Source: Granulosicoccus sp964390335
GTDB lineage: Bacteria > Pseudomonadota > Gammaproteobacteria > Granulosicoccales > Granulosicoccaceae
Assembly (NCBI GenBank): GCA_964390335.1
Contig: CAYMHU010000002.1
Coordinates: 1-64,000 of the forward strand
Direction of reading: 5' to 3'
DNA length: 64,000 bases
In this document: in pieces, positions 16,663 to 24,043 of the stretch
Layout of the letters: the number at the start of each line of letters is the position of its first letter
Position numbering within the stretch: the stretch's first letter is position 1
Made by a program: the position numbers and the translations under genes
The notes under the pieces: generated by a model
The model's input: only the letters and a program-made list of their open reading frames with translations
Database searches by the model: none
What the model was told of the DNA's origin: nothing

Positions 16663-18027
16663 TTGATTATTCGTAAAAAGAGCCTGAAAGGCCTCTCAGT
16701 TCTGAGCACGGCGCTCGGAGCAACATTAATGATGGGAGCTGCGTCAGCAGCAGACACTATACGGTTCTGGACCACAGAAGAGCAGCCAGAGCGTGTAGCA
16801 AAACAGCAGGCCATGGCCGACCAATTCAAGGCGGCAACTGGCAATACAGTTGAAATTATTCCGGTGACCGAATCTGAATACGGTACTCGCGCCACCGCCG
16901 CATTTGCTGCGGGCGACTTGCCGGATATCATTTATCACCCACTGCAGTACACCTTGCCTTGGGCTGAGGCCGGTATATTGGATACCGGTGCTGCAACTGA
17001 AGTTGTAGAAGCATTAGGCATGGATACGTTTGCAGCTGGCCCACTTGACATGGCAGCCTACGATGGCGATGTTGCCTCAGTACCAGTAGATGGCTGGACG
17101 CAAATGGTTGTTTATCGCGCTGACCTTTTTAAAGAAAAAGGTTTAGAGCCACCTAATTCATATGCGAATGTGGTTGCGGCGCTCGAAGCTCTGCACAATC
17201 CACCAGACATGTATGGGTTTGTTGCAGCGACGAAAGTCGACGAAAACTTCATGAGCCAAGTACTTGAGCACGTATTCCTGGCGAACGGTGTTTCACCGGT
17301 TGGTGCCGACGGTTTCAAAGCTTTAGAAGAAGGTCCTACGACTGAAGTACTCGACTTCTACAAAGCAGTGGCTGAGGCATCACCTCCAGGTGAACTGTAT
17401 TGGAAGCAATCGCGTGAATTATACTTTGCTGGCAAAGCTGCGATGATTATCTGGTCTCCGTTCATCCTTGATGAATTAGCTGGATTACGCGACAGCGCAC
17501 CTCCAACTATCAATGACGATCCAACTACCAAAGAATTGGCTGCGATGACAGGAATCGTTACTAACTTTGCCGGTCCGTCTAACCCAGACGGCGCTGCATG
17601 GGGTGATGTTCGATACTTCGGTATTACCGCTGATGCCAACACCGATGTGGCCATGGACTTTGTTAAATTCGCAATGGACGAGGGCTATATGCAAACTCTG
17701 TCAATTGCACCTGAAGGTAAGTTCCCTGTAAGAACCGGTACAGCTGACGAGCCTGGTAAGTTCACCGCTGGCTGGTCTAAGTTGCCTGTAGGTATTGATC
17801 GCAAAGCACCACTGTCGGATCTATATGCACAAGAAATGATTGATGAAATTGTTGGCGGCTTAAAAGTCGCTCAGCGTTGGGGTGTTGCTGAAGGGCAATT
17901 GTCTCTGGCCTCAAAGATCATTAACTCGCAAGCTATCAACCGAGTAGTACGTCAGTACATTGATGGTGAAGTTGATGCTGCCGCTGCGGTTGCTGCATTA
18001 AACGACGAGCTGTCTAAGGTTAACTAA
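16663..18027 (+). CDS. ABC sugar/solute transporter, periplasmic substrate-binding protein
   Basis: This is a family 1 extracellular solute-binding protein of about 454 residues that captures a carbohydrate or compatible solute in the periplasm. I prefer the TTG at 16663 because aggag (16652-16656) lies exactly six bases upstream. The in-frame ATG at 16657 would directly abut that ribosome-binding site. Either start gives a Sec signal (KKSLKGLSVLSTALGATLMM, cleavage after ASAA). The mature protein starts DTIRFWTTEEQPERV. It is followed by a strong hairpin and then the two permeases, giving the common high-binding-protein, low-permease expression pattern. Confidence 0.9.
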   Translation: MIIRKKSLKGLSVLSTALGATLMMGAASAADTIRFWTTEEQPERVAKQQAMADQFKAATGNTVEIIPVTESEYGTRATAAFAAGDLPDIIYHPLQYTLPWAEAGILDTGAATEVVEALGMDTFAAGPLDMAAYDGDVASVPVDGWTQMVVYRADLFKEKGLEPPNSYANVVAALEALHNPPDMYGFVAATKVDENFMSQVLEHVFLANGVSPVGADGFKALEEGPTTEVLDFYKAVAEASPPGELYWKQSRELYFAGKAAMIIWSPFILDELAGLRDSAPPTINDDPTTKELAAMTGIVTNFAGPSNPDGAAWGDVRYFGITADANTDVAMDFVKFAMDEGYMQTLSIAPEGKFPVRTGTADEPGKFTAGWSKLPVGIDRKAPLSDLYAQEMIDEIVGGLKVAQRWGVAEGQLSLASKIINSQAINRVVRQYIDGEVDAAAAVAALNDELSKVN

Positions 18028-18048
18028 GTTAGTTAACGTTCGTAAGAT

Positions 18049-18083
18049 AAAGTGGGTAGCCGATGTAAGCTACCCACTTTTAC
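18049..18083 (+). terminator. Intercistronic hairpin/attenuator after the binding-protein gene
   Basis: A perfect 12-bp stem (aaagtgggtagc / gctacccacttt) with an 8-base loop is followed by further T. It lies between the substrate-binding-protein and permease genes, so it probably cuts or slows read-through to the permeases. A second palindrome (gttaactaa, one base, ttagttaac; 18019-18037) covers the preceding stop codon. Confidence 0.75.
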
Positions 18084-18112
18084 AACCTTTGGCTCACACC
18101 AACTTTCCTTAG

Positions 18113-19345
18113 ATGAGTATCGCAACCCCTCCTAAAACTCGTGGTGCATTAGCCAAACGCGAAGCGCGACTTGCCTGGGGGTTGCTGTTTCCCACCTTAT
18201 TCATCGTTAGTTTAATTATTGTTTTGCCGTTATTGGCAATTTTCTGGATAAGCTTTAAACCCGTTGGTTTAGCCGATTTACGCGCGGTTACGCCCATTGT
18301 GCGCGAATCGATGCGGACACGTCAGGGTGAATCTTTTATTGAATATCGAGTGCGAAATTCATCACAGTCCAAAGTAGTTAACAACGCAAAATTTGAAGAC
18401 ACGGTTCCTGAAAACGTCACAATGCCTGAGCTGCCGGAAAATTGCTCATTGAGTGGCACACAGTTTAGTTGTGATTTTGGCGAACTAGAAGCCGGATTCA
18501 GTGAACGTATTCGAATCCCGATAAAGTTTACAGAAGATGCGGATGCTGTTGAAACAGCATTGGAATCGACGGAACCCGAGGTGTTTGGTCGAGGTGAAAA
18601 TAGTTTAACGAATGCCGAGTTTACACTCGATAACTTTAAACGAATTTTTGATAGCAAAGAATTTTCGCAGGTACTTTGGGCTACTACGTTTTATACGGTA
18701 GTCGGCACTATAGGTGCATTGCTCGTCGGTTTGTTCGCGGCCATGCTACTGAATAAAAGTTTCAAAGGCCAGGGAATACTGAGGGGCTTATACCTGTTTC
18801 CCTACATATCGCCAGTTATCGCCGTGGCATTTACCTGGGTAACGCTATTTGATCCCTTTTCAGGTTCGATCAATGCCCTCATAGTGCAAATGGGTGTCAG
18901 TGACGGACCAATCAACTTTTTCGGTGAACGTCCTCAAGCACTGATCATGGTAACGGTGTTTGAAATCTGGCGATATTTTCCGTTGTCATTTCTGTTTATT
19001 TTGGCGCGTATGCAGTCTATAGACTCAGATATGTACGAAGCTGCAGACATGGATGGCGCAAGCCCATTTCAAAAGTTTTGGTATTTATCATTACCTATGT
19101 TGCTGGGGATATTAAGCGTATTGTTCTTGCTGCGTTTTATTTGGACGTTTAATAAGTTTGATGACATTTTCTTGTTAACCGGAGGAAACGCCGGCACCAG
19201 AACACTCACCGTTAACGTCTACGAACAAGCATTTGCTATTTCCAATATCGGGGCGGGTGCTGCAGTAGCGGTAGTGATTTTTGCCGTTTTGCTAAGCTTT
19301 AGTGTGTTGTTCTTGCGGTATATCTCGCAGGAGGAAGGCTTATGA
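18113..19345 (+). CDS. ABC transporter permease (MalF-type) with inserted periplasmic domain
   Basis: This is an inner-membrane permease of 410 residues. TM1 is at about 21-47. The canonical core (TM2 onward) starts near residue 187, with the EAA loop at YEAADMDGASPFQKF for docking the ATPase. Between TM1 and TM2 lies an extra domain of about 115 residues (51-168). It reads like a DUF11-type beta domain, with KFEDTVPENVTMPELPENC, then a second Cys and GELEAGFSERIRIPIKFT. Cys111 and Cys120 could pair. MalF of E. coli also has a periplasmic loop here, but this one does not look homologous. The gene overlaps the next permease by ATGA. Confidence 0.9.
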   Translation: MSIATPPKTRGALAKREARLAWGLLFPTLFIVSLIIVLPLLAIFWISFKPVGLADLRAVTPIVRESMRTRQGESFIEYRVRNSSQSKVVNNAKFEDTVPENVTMPELPENCSLSGTQFSCDFGELEAGFSERIRIPIKFTEDADAVETALESTEPEVFGRGENSLTNAEFTLDNFKRIFDSKEFSQVLWATTFYTVVGTIGALLVGLFAAMLLNKSFKGQGILRGLYLFPYISPVIAVAFTWVTLFDPFSGSINALIVQMGVSDGPINFFGERPQALIMVTVFEIWRYFPLSFLFILARMQSIDSDMYEAADMDGASPFQKFWYLSLPMLLGILSVLFLLRFIWTFNKFDDIFLLTGGNAGTRTLTVNVYEQAFAISNIGAGAAVAVVIFAVLLSFSVLFLRYISQEEGL

Positions 19346-20556
19346 ATATTCTGCGACGAGGCAGTGTACTCAGCTTTTTGATCGGCGCGCTATGGTGTTT
19401 CATTGTGGCCTTAACCATTGCCATCGTGATGTCGTTTGCTACCGGTAACGCGTTTAAGCCCAGCCTAAGCGGCAGTCTGATTCTGGGTGGCATTGCTGGA
19501 TTAAGTGCAATTTACTTTAAGCATGAAAAATATTTAATGGCAAGTGTGATGCTCGTTGTCGCCGCTGCCGTTTTTACAGGTTTAAGCCCTATTATTGTTG
19601 ATGATCAAACCAGCCAATGGTTGAAGTTAGGAACAGCGCTTGCCATCGGCTTTTTAACGATTATCGCCATAATTAACATGGTGACTGAGATTGCGCCAGG
19701 GTATTTGTCGCGCCACGCGTATGAAGATGCCATTATTCGATTCCTAACCGCGTTTGGCTATGTGTTCTTTACTGCCATAGTCATCGTGCCGTTTTACGTC
19801 ATGGTTATGACAAGTCTTAAATCGCAGCAAGCCTTGCTGCAAAACCCGCTGGATTTTTCCATAGATATTGGTCGTGGGCTCGATTTGTTTCGTAGCTATA
19901 TTGAACTATTCAGAGATTTTAATTTTGGTTGGTATCTCTGGACCAGTTTCTATGTCTCAGTGTTAACGGTGTTTATAACCTTATTGTTCTCTGTGCCGGG
20001 TGCTTATGCGGTAGCGCGGTTAGAGTTTCGTGGTCGCGCACTTTTTTCCCGCTCGATACTGCTTATTTATATGGTGCCGATGATAGTCCTGGCGCTACCG
20101 ATTTATATTGTGTATTCCATGTTGGGTTTGCGTAATACCATTCCGGGCATCATCATGATTTATCCGGTCACAACCATACCAGTAGCCTTATACATGCTGC
20201 AGGGTTATTTCCGCGGCCTGCCAGAAGAAGTAGAAGAGGCGGGATTAATGGATGGGTTATCGCGACTGCAGGTCATTAGAAAGATCACCTTGCCGTTGGC
20301 ATTACCAGCGATGGTATCAGTCTCATTGTATGTGTTCATGATTGCATGGAATGAATTCCTGCTGGCCTTTATGCTGCTGGACGACCCATCAAAGTTCACG
20401 TTGACTCGAGGCGTATCCATGTTAAATACATCCGAGATTCCGCGCCAGCATCTAATGGCAGGAGCCGTTATTGCTACTGTGCCGATCATGGCATTGTTTT
20501 TAGCGATGGAACGTTTTATGACTAAAGGATTAACGGCTGGGTCGGTCAAAGGTTGA
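19342..20556 (+). CDS. ABC transporter permease (MalG-type) with N-terminal membrane extension
   Basis: This is an inner-membrane permease of 404 residues, longer than the usual 270-300 of MalG-type proteins. The canonical six-helix part starts near residue 140 and contains the EAA loop EEVEEAGLMDGLSRLQ, and it ends TAGSVKG, as this family commonly does. The extra N-terminal 130 residues hold about four hydrophobic helices (SFLIGALWCFIVALTIAIVM, GSLILGGIAGLSAIYF, YLMASVMLVVAAAVF, LGTALAIGFLTIIAIINMV). Its start overlaps the previous stop (ATGA), and the glycosidase gene follows by four bases. It pairs with the insertion-bearing permease upstream. Confidence 0.9.
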   Translation: MNILRRGSVLSFLIGALWCFIVALTIAIVMSFATGNAFKPSLSGSLILGGIAGLSAIYFKHEKYLMASVMLVVAAAVFTGLSPIIVDDQTSQWLKLGTALAIGFLTIIAIINMVTEIAPGYLSRHAYEDAIIRFLTAFGYVFFTAIVIVPFYVMVMTSLKSQQALLQNPLDFSIDIGRGLDLFRSYIELFRDFNFGWYLWTSFYVSVLTVFITLLFSVPGAYAVARLEFRGRALFSRSILLIYMVPMIVLALPIYIVYSMLGLRNTIPGIIMIYPVTTIPVALYMLQGYFRGLPEEVEEAGLMDGLSRLQVIRKITLPLALPAMVSVSLYVFMIAWNEFLLAFMLLDDPSKFTLTRGVSMLNTSEIPRQHLMAGAVIATVPIMALFLAMERFMTKGLTAGSVKG

Positions 20557-20560
20557 TTTC

Positions 20561-21826
20561 ATGGTAATCGAAATGAAAGACGTTAACGAGTTGGATGCGA
20601 CTGCTCGCAATATCCTGGCTACTAACGACAAGGGTAACTATACCATTCCCACGAAAGGTCTCTACCCCTATCAGTGGAATTGGGATAGTGCATTCGCTGC
20701 AATGGGGTTTGCTCAATTCAATATCGATCGGGCATGGACCGAGATTGAAACCTTACTCAGTGCTCAATGGGACAGTGGTATGGTGCCGCATATTGTGTTC
20801 CATACTGTCGACCCCTCGTATTTTCCTGGTCCTGATGTTTGGGGTGGTGCAGGACCAATTGCATCATCTGGTATCTCGCAACCACCAATAGCGGCCACCA
20901 TGGCCAGAATGATTTTCGATAAAGATCCAGTGGAAGGTGCTCGTCGCATTGCACCGTTGTACGATAAGTTAAAGGCTTGGCATCGCTGGTTTATGGATTG
21001 GCGTTTAGACAATGGCGCAGTGTGTGTCACCCACCCATGGGAAGCAGGGCGCGATAATGCACCTGACTGGGACGGTGCAATGGCAGACATCAATCCCGTA
21101 GGAGTGGGTGAGTATACTCGTCGTGACACTGCTCACGTAGACAGCAGCATGCGGCCAACAAAATACGATTACGACCGTTACCTATGGTTGGTCAATTTAG
21201 GAAGATCTTTGAAATGGGACGATAAGGCGCTAGTTGAGCGCAACCCATTTCGCGTTGCAGACCCGACCATGACATTTACTCTACTCAGAGCACACAGAGA
21301 TTTGGCCAAGATTGGTATGGCACTGGGTAAAGACGTTAGCGATATTGAAGCTGACATTGCGAATTTGGAATCCGGTGCTGCAAGTTTGTGGAATGAATCT
21401 TTGCAGTGTTATGACTCACGTAATGCCAAAACCGGTGAGTGGTCTGGCGCAATTACAAACGCATCGTTTTTGTGTTGGTATGCTGGCATCAAATCCGAAC
21501 CCATGTTTGATCGTTATCGAGAAGTCACAGCCTGCGTAAAATATGGCATTCCTTCGTATGACCCGCGCGATGATAAATTCGACGGTAAGCGATACTGGCG
21601 CGGACCAGTGTGGGGCATTATGAATATGCTTGTGGGTATGGGCATGGAAGAAATGCAAATGCCGGAAGCCATGCCGCTTCGCCAAACCACGGCAGATTTG
21701 ATTGCAGAACATGGGTTTGCTGAGTATTTCGATCCACGTGATGGTAGTCCGGCTGGCGGCGGCACCTTTACTTGGACAGCGGCGGTATGGCTGGGCTGGG
21801 CATCACCAAGTGCAGGGGCAGATTAA
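20561..21826 (+). CDS. GH63-like (alpha/alpha)6 glycoside hydrolase, possibly glucosylglycerate/mannosylglycerate type
   Basis: This is a 421-residue cytoplasmic enzyme with no signal peptide. It resembles the GH63/trehalase-like MGH1 group: GLYPYQWNWDSAFAAMGF, SGMVPHIVF, HPWEAGRDNAPDWD and YWRGPVWGIMNMLVG are typical family blocks. Some members hydrolyse glucosylglycerate or mannosylglycerate; others act on alpha-glucosides. It sits inside the ABC operon between permease and ATPase, so it very probably cleaves the imported solute. That the solute is a glucosyl- or mannosyl-glycerate osmolyte is inference. Its stop codon overlaps the ATPase start (TAATG). Confidence 0.82.
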   Translation: MVIEMKDVNELDATARNILATNDKGNYTIPTKGLYPYQWNWDSAFAAMGFAQFNIDRAWTEIETLLSAQWDSGMVPHIVFHTVDPSYFPGPDVWGGAGPIASSGISQPPIAATMARMIFDKDPVEGARRIAPLYDKLKAWHRWFMDWRLDNGAVCVTHPWEAGRDNAPDWDGAMADINPVGVGEYTRRDTAHVDSSMRPTKYDYDRYLWLVNLGRSLKWDDKALVERNPFRVADPTMTFTLLRAHRDLAKIGMALGKDVSDIEADIANLESGAASLWNESLQCYDSRNAKTGEWSGAITNASFLCWYAGIKSEPMFDRYREVTACVKYGIPSYDPRDDKFDGKRYWRGPVWGIMNMLVGMGMEEMQMPEAMPLRQTTADLIAEHGFAEYFDPRDGSPAGGGTFTWTAAVWLGWASPSAGAD

Positions 21827-22875
21827 TGGGATCAATAAAACTCGACAAAGTTGAAAAATGGTTTGGCGATGTACAAGTCATTAAGGGAATTGACCTAGAA
21901 ATCTTCAACGGTGAGTTTATCGTGTTCGTTGGGCCCTCAGGTTGCGGCAAGTCCACGTTACTTCGAATGATTGGTGGTTTGGAGGATTGCTCGCGAGGCG
22001 CTATTGAGATAGACGGCGAAGATGTAACCGATCAACCCCCATCGAAAAGAGGGCTTTCAATGGTGTTTCAGTCCTATGCGTTATATCCGCATATGTCTGT
22101 GAAGGAAAACATGGGTTTCTCATTAAAAACGGCTGGCGCCCCGCAAAGCGAAATTGATGAAAAGGTGGATGCGGCAGCTCAGACCTTAAAACTCGAAGAA
22201 TACTTGCATCGTAAACCAAAGGAGCTCTCAGGCGGTCAACGTCAACGCGTCGCAATCGGACGCTCAATCGTACGCGACCCAACTGCCTTTTTATTCGATG
22301 AACCTTTATCGAATTTAGATGCCGCATTGCGCGTTCAGATGCGCTATGAAATCTCAAAACTACATCAATCATTAGCCACTACGATGATTTATGTGACACA
22401 TGATCAAGTCGAAGCCATGACTTTGGCTGATCGTATCGTTGTACTGGATGCCGGACGCATAGTGCAAGTTGGAACCCCACACGAGCTATACAACAAACCT
22501 GCAAATACGTTCGTGGCGCAGTTTATCGGTAGCCCTAAAATGAACGTGTTGGCATGTACCAGTGCAAACAATGAATATCAGGTAACTGGTGGCAGACAAT
22601 GCTCGATTGACAGATCGATATCCACGGCAACGCAGTTAGGTATTCGCCCCGAGCATATTCGCATAGGTGTTGCGGGTGAGGGTTCATGCGACGGGGTTGT
22701 GGATGTGGTTGAGTATCTTGGTGCAGACACTTTTGTTGTTTTGGATTGTGGTGCTGCCGGGTTTGTTTCTGTACGGGTTACTGGCGAATCTGAGCTTGCG
22801 GTTGGCGATAAGGTCGGTTTGATCTTTGAAGCATCGCGGATGGTGTTTTTTGCAGATTCCGGAGACTCTGTGTAA
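21826..22875 (+). CDS. ABC transporter ATPase (MalK/UgpC family)
   Basis: This is a 349-residue ATP-binding subunit powering the importer above. Walker A is GPSGCGKST, the Q-loop is in VFQSYALYPH, the signature is LSGGQRQRVAIGRS, Walker B is FLFDEPLSNLD and the switch His is in VTHDQ. A TOBE/OB regulatory domain follows from about residue 240. I start it at the ATG at 21826, which shares one base with the glycosidase stop (TAATG), rather than at 21772, which lies inside that gene. The product starts MGSIKLDKVEKWFGD. Confidence 0.95.
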   Translation: MGSIKLDKVEKWFGDVQVIKGIDLEIFNGEFIVFVGPSGCGKSTLLRMIGGLEDCSRGAIEIDGEDVTDQPPSKRGLSMVFQSYALYPHMSVKENMGFSLKTAGAPQSEIDEKVDAAAQTLKLEEYLHRKPKELSGGQRQRVAIGRSIVRDPTAFLFDEPLSNLDAALRVQMRYEISKLHQSLATTMIYVTHDQVEAMTLADRIVVLDAGRIVQVGTPHELYNKPANTFVAQFIGSPKMNVLACTSANNEYQVTGGRQCSIDRSISTATQLGIRPEHIRIGVAGEGSCDGVVDVVEYLGADTFVVLDCGAAGFVSVRVTGESELAVGDKVGLIFEASRMVFFADSGDSV

Positions 22876-22888
22876 GCTGGCTTAACGA

Positions 22889-22950
22889 ATAAGCAACAGC
22901 GAAGTGCAGAGGCAATTATGACCCAAGCCAGGACTCAGGGTGTTGCTTAT
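22889..22950 (+). terminator. Long-loop inverted repeat after the ABC operon
   Basis: The perfect 10-base arms ataagcaaca (22889-22898) and tgttgcttat (22941-22950) are separated by 42 bases, and a T5 tract follows 10 bases later. It lies 13 bases past the last gene of the operon and may end it. The long loop makes this uncertain. Confidence 0.35.
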
Positions 22951-23011
22951 CAACAATCCTTTTTCGCACAATCCTCAATCACAAAATCTATTGAGTAGCT
23001 AAGCCGCGTAC

Positions 23012-23953
23012 GTGCTGTTTTATATCCTTAATATTGTTGCACCCGTTTTCATGGTTTTACTATCAGGTTACCTGTCTGTAAAACTGAAAGTGCTAAGCGA
23101 TGAAATGATAGATGGACTGATGAAGTTTGCTGTCCAGATCGCTATTCCATGTCTGCTGTTTAGAGCAACTTCAACGATTGATCTAAGCTCAGCCTATGAT
23201 TGGAAGGTGTTGTTATCGTATTTCGGCGCCGCCATACTGTGCTTTTCAATTACCTGCATCGTTACGTGGAAATTGTTCTCTAGAAGGCCGGGGCAAGCCG
23301 TCGCGGTGTCTTTCGGTGCTTTATTTTCCAATTTAGTATTAATTGGATTTCCCATTGTTGAGCGCGCACTGGGAGAGGACCTATTTTATATAGCCGTGGC
23401 ACTCGTGTCGGTAAATGCACCTATTTGTTATTTTGTCGGCATAACCGCAATGGAAATGGTCCGAGCAGATTCTCGATCTGTTCAGGAAACAACCCGGGTT
23501 GTGATCACGACCATGTTTAAAAACAGCTTGATGATCGGCATAGCATTGGGCTTTATGGTCAATTTATCGGAGATCAATTTACCTGAGTTTTTAGTAGCGG
23601 CAATTGATACATTAAAAAGCGCAGCGTTGCCAGCCGCTTTATTTGGTTTAGGCGGCATTTTAACCAGGTATTCATTTACAAAAGAATTAAACGAGGCAGC
23701 GAGTATTGCCACGATTTCGTTGTTACTGCATCCCATATTGGCTTATATGATTTGCACGTTGCTGGGGGTTGATACGCTGATTCGCAACACAGTTGTACTG
23801 TTAGCGGCGATGCCGCCCGGACTCAATGCATTTTTGTTTGCCGATATGTACTCGCGTGGTAAAGGCACTGCTGCAAATACCGTCTTGTTGAGCACCATAT
23901 TGGCGGTGTTCAGTGTGAGTACGTGGTTGTGGATATTGTTGGGCGTGTCTTAG
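23012..23953 (+). CDS. AEC-family (auxin-efflux-carrier-like) transporter
   Basis: This is an integral membrane transporter of 313 residues with about ten hydrophobic segments in two halves (for example VFMVLLSGYLSVKLKVL and AALPAALFGLGGILTRYS). Bacterial AEC members move malonate, malate or other small organic acids. The start is a GTG at 23012 with no obvious Shine-Dalgarno. The next in-frame ATG at 23051 would remove part of TM1, so GTG is preferred. It may be expressed from the ABC operon or from its own promoter, and the substrate is unknown. Confidence 0.85.
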   Translation: MLFYILNIVAPVFMVLLSGYLSVKLKVLSDEMIDGLMKFAVQIAIPCLLFRATSTIDLSSAYDWKVLLSYFGAAILCFSITCIVTWKLFSRRPGQAVAVSFGALFSNLVLIGFPIVERALGEDLFYIAVALVSVNAPICYFVGITAMEMVRADSRSVQETTRVVITTMFKNSLMIGIALGFMVNLSEINLPEFLVAAIDTLKSAALPAALFGLGGILTRYSFTKELNEAASIATISLLLHPILAYMICTLLGVDTLIRNTVVLLAAMPPGLNAFLFADMYSRGKGTAANTVLLSTILAVFSVSTWLWILLGVS

Positions 23954-24043
23954 ATTATGGTAAATCCAGCGCATTATGCGAATGCGTCTTTCAGATTATG
24001 TTAAATATGATGGCTTGCGAGAAAACAAGCTGACAAGCAAAAA

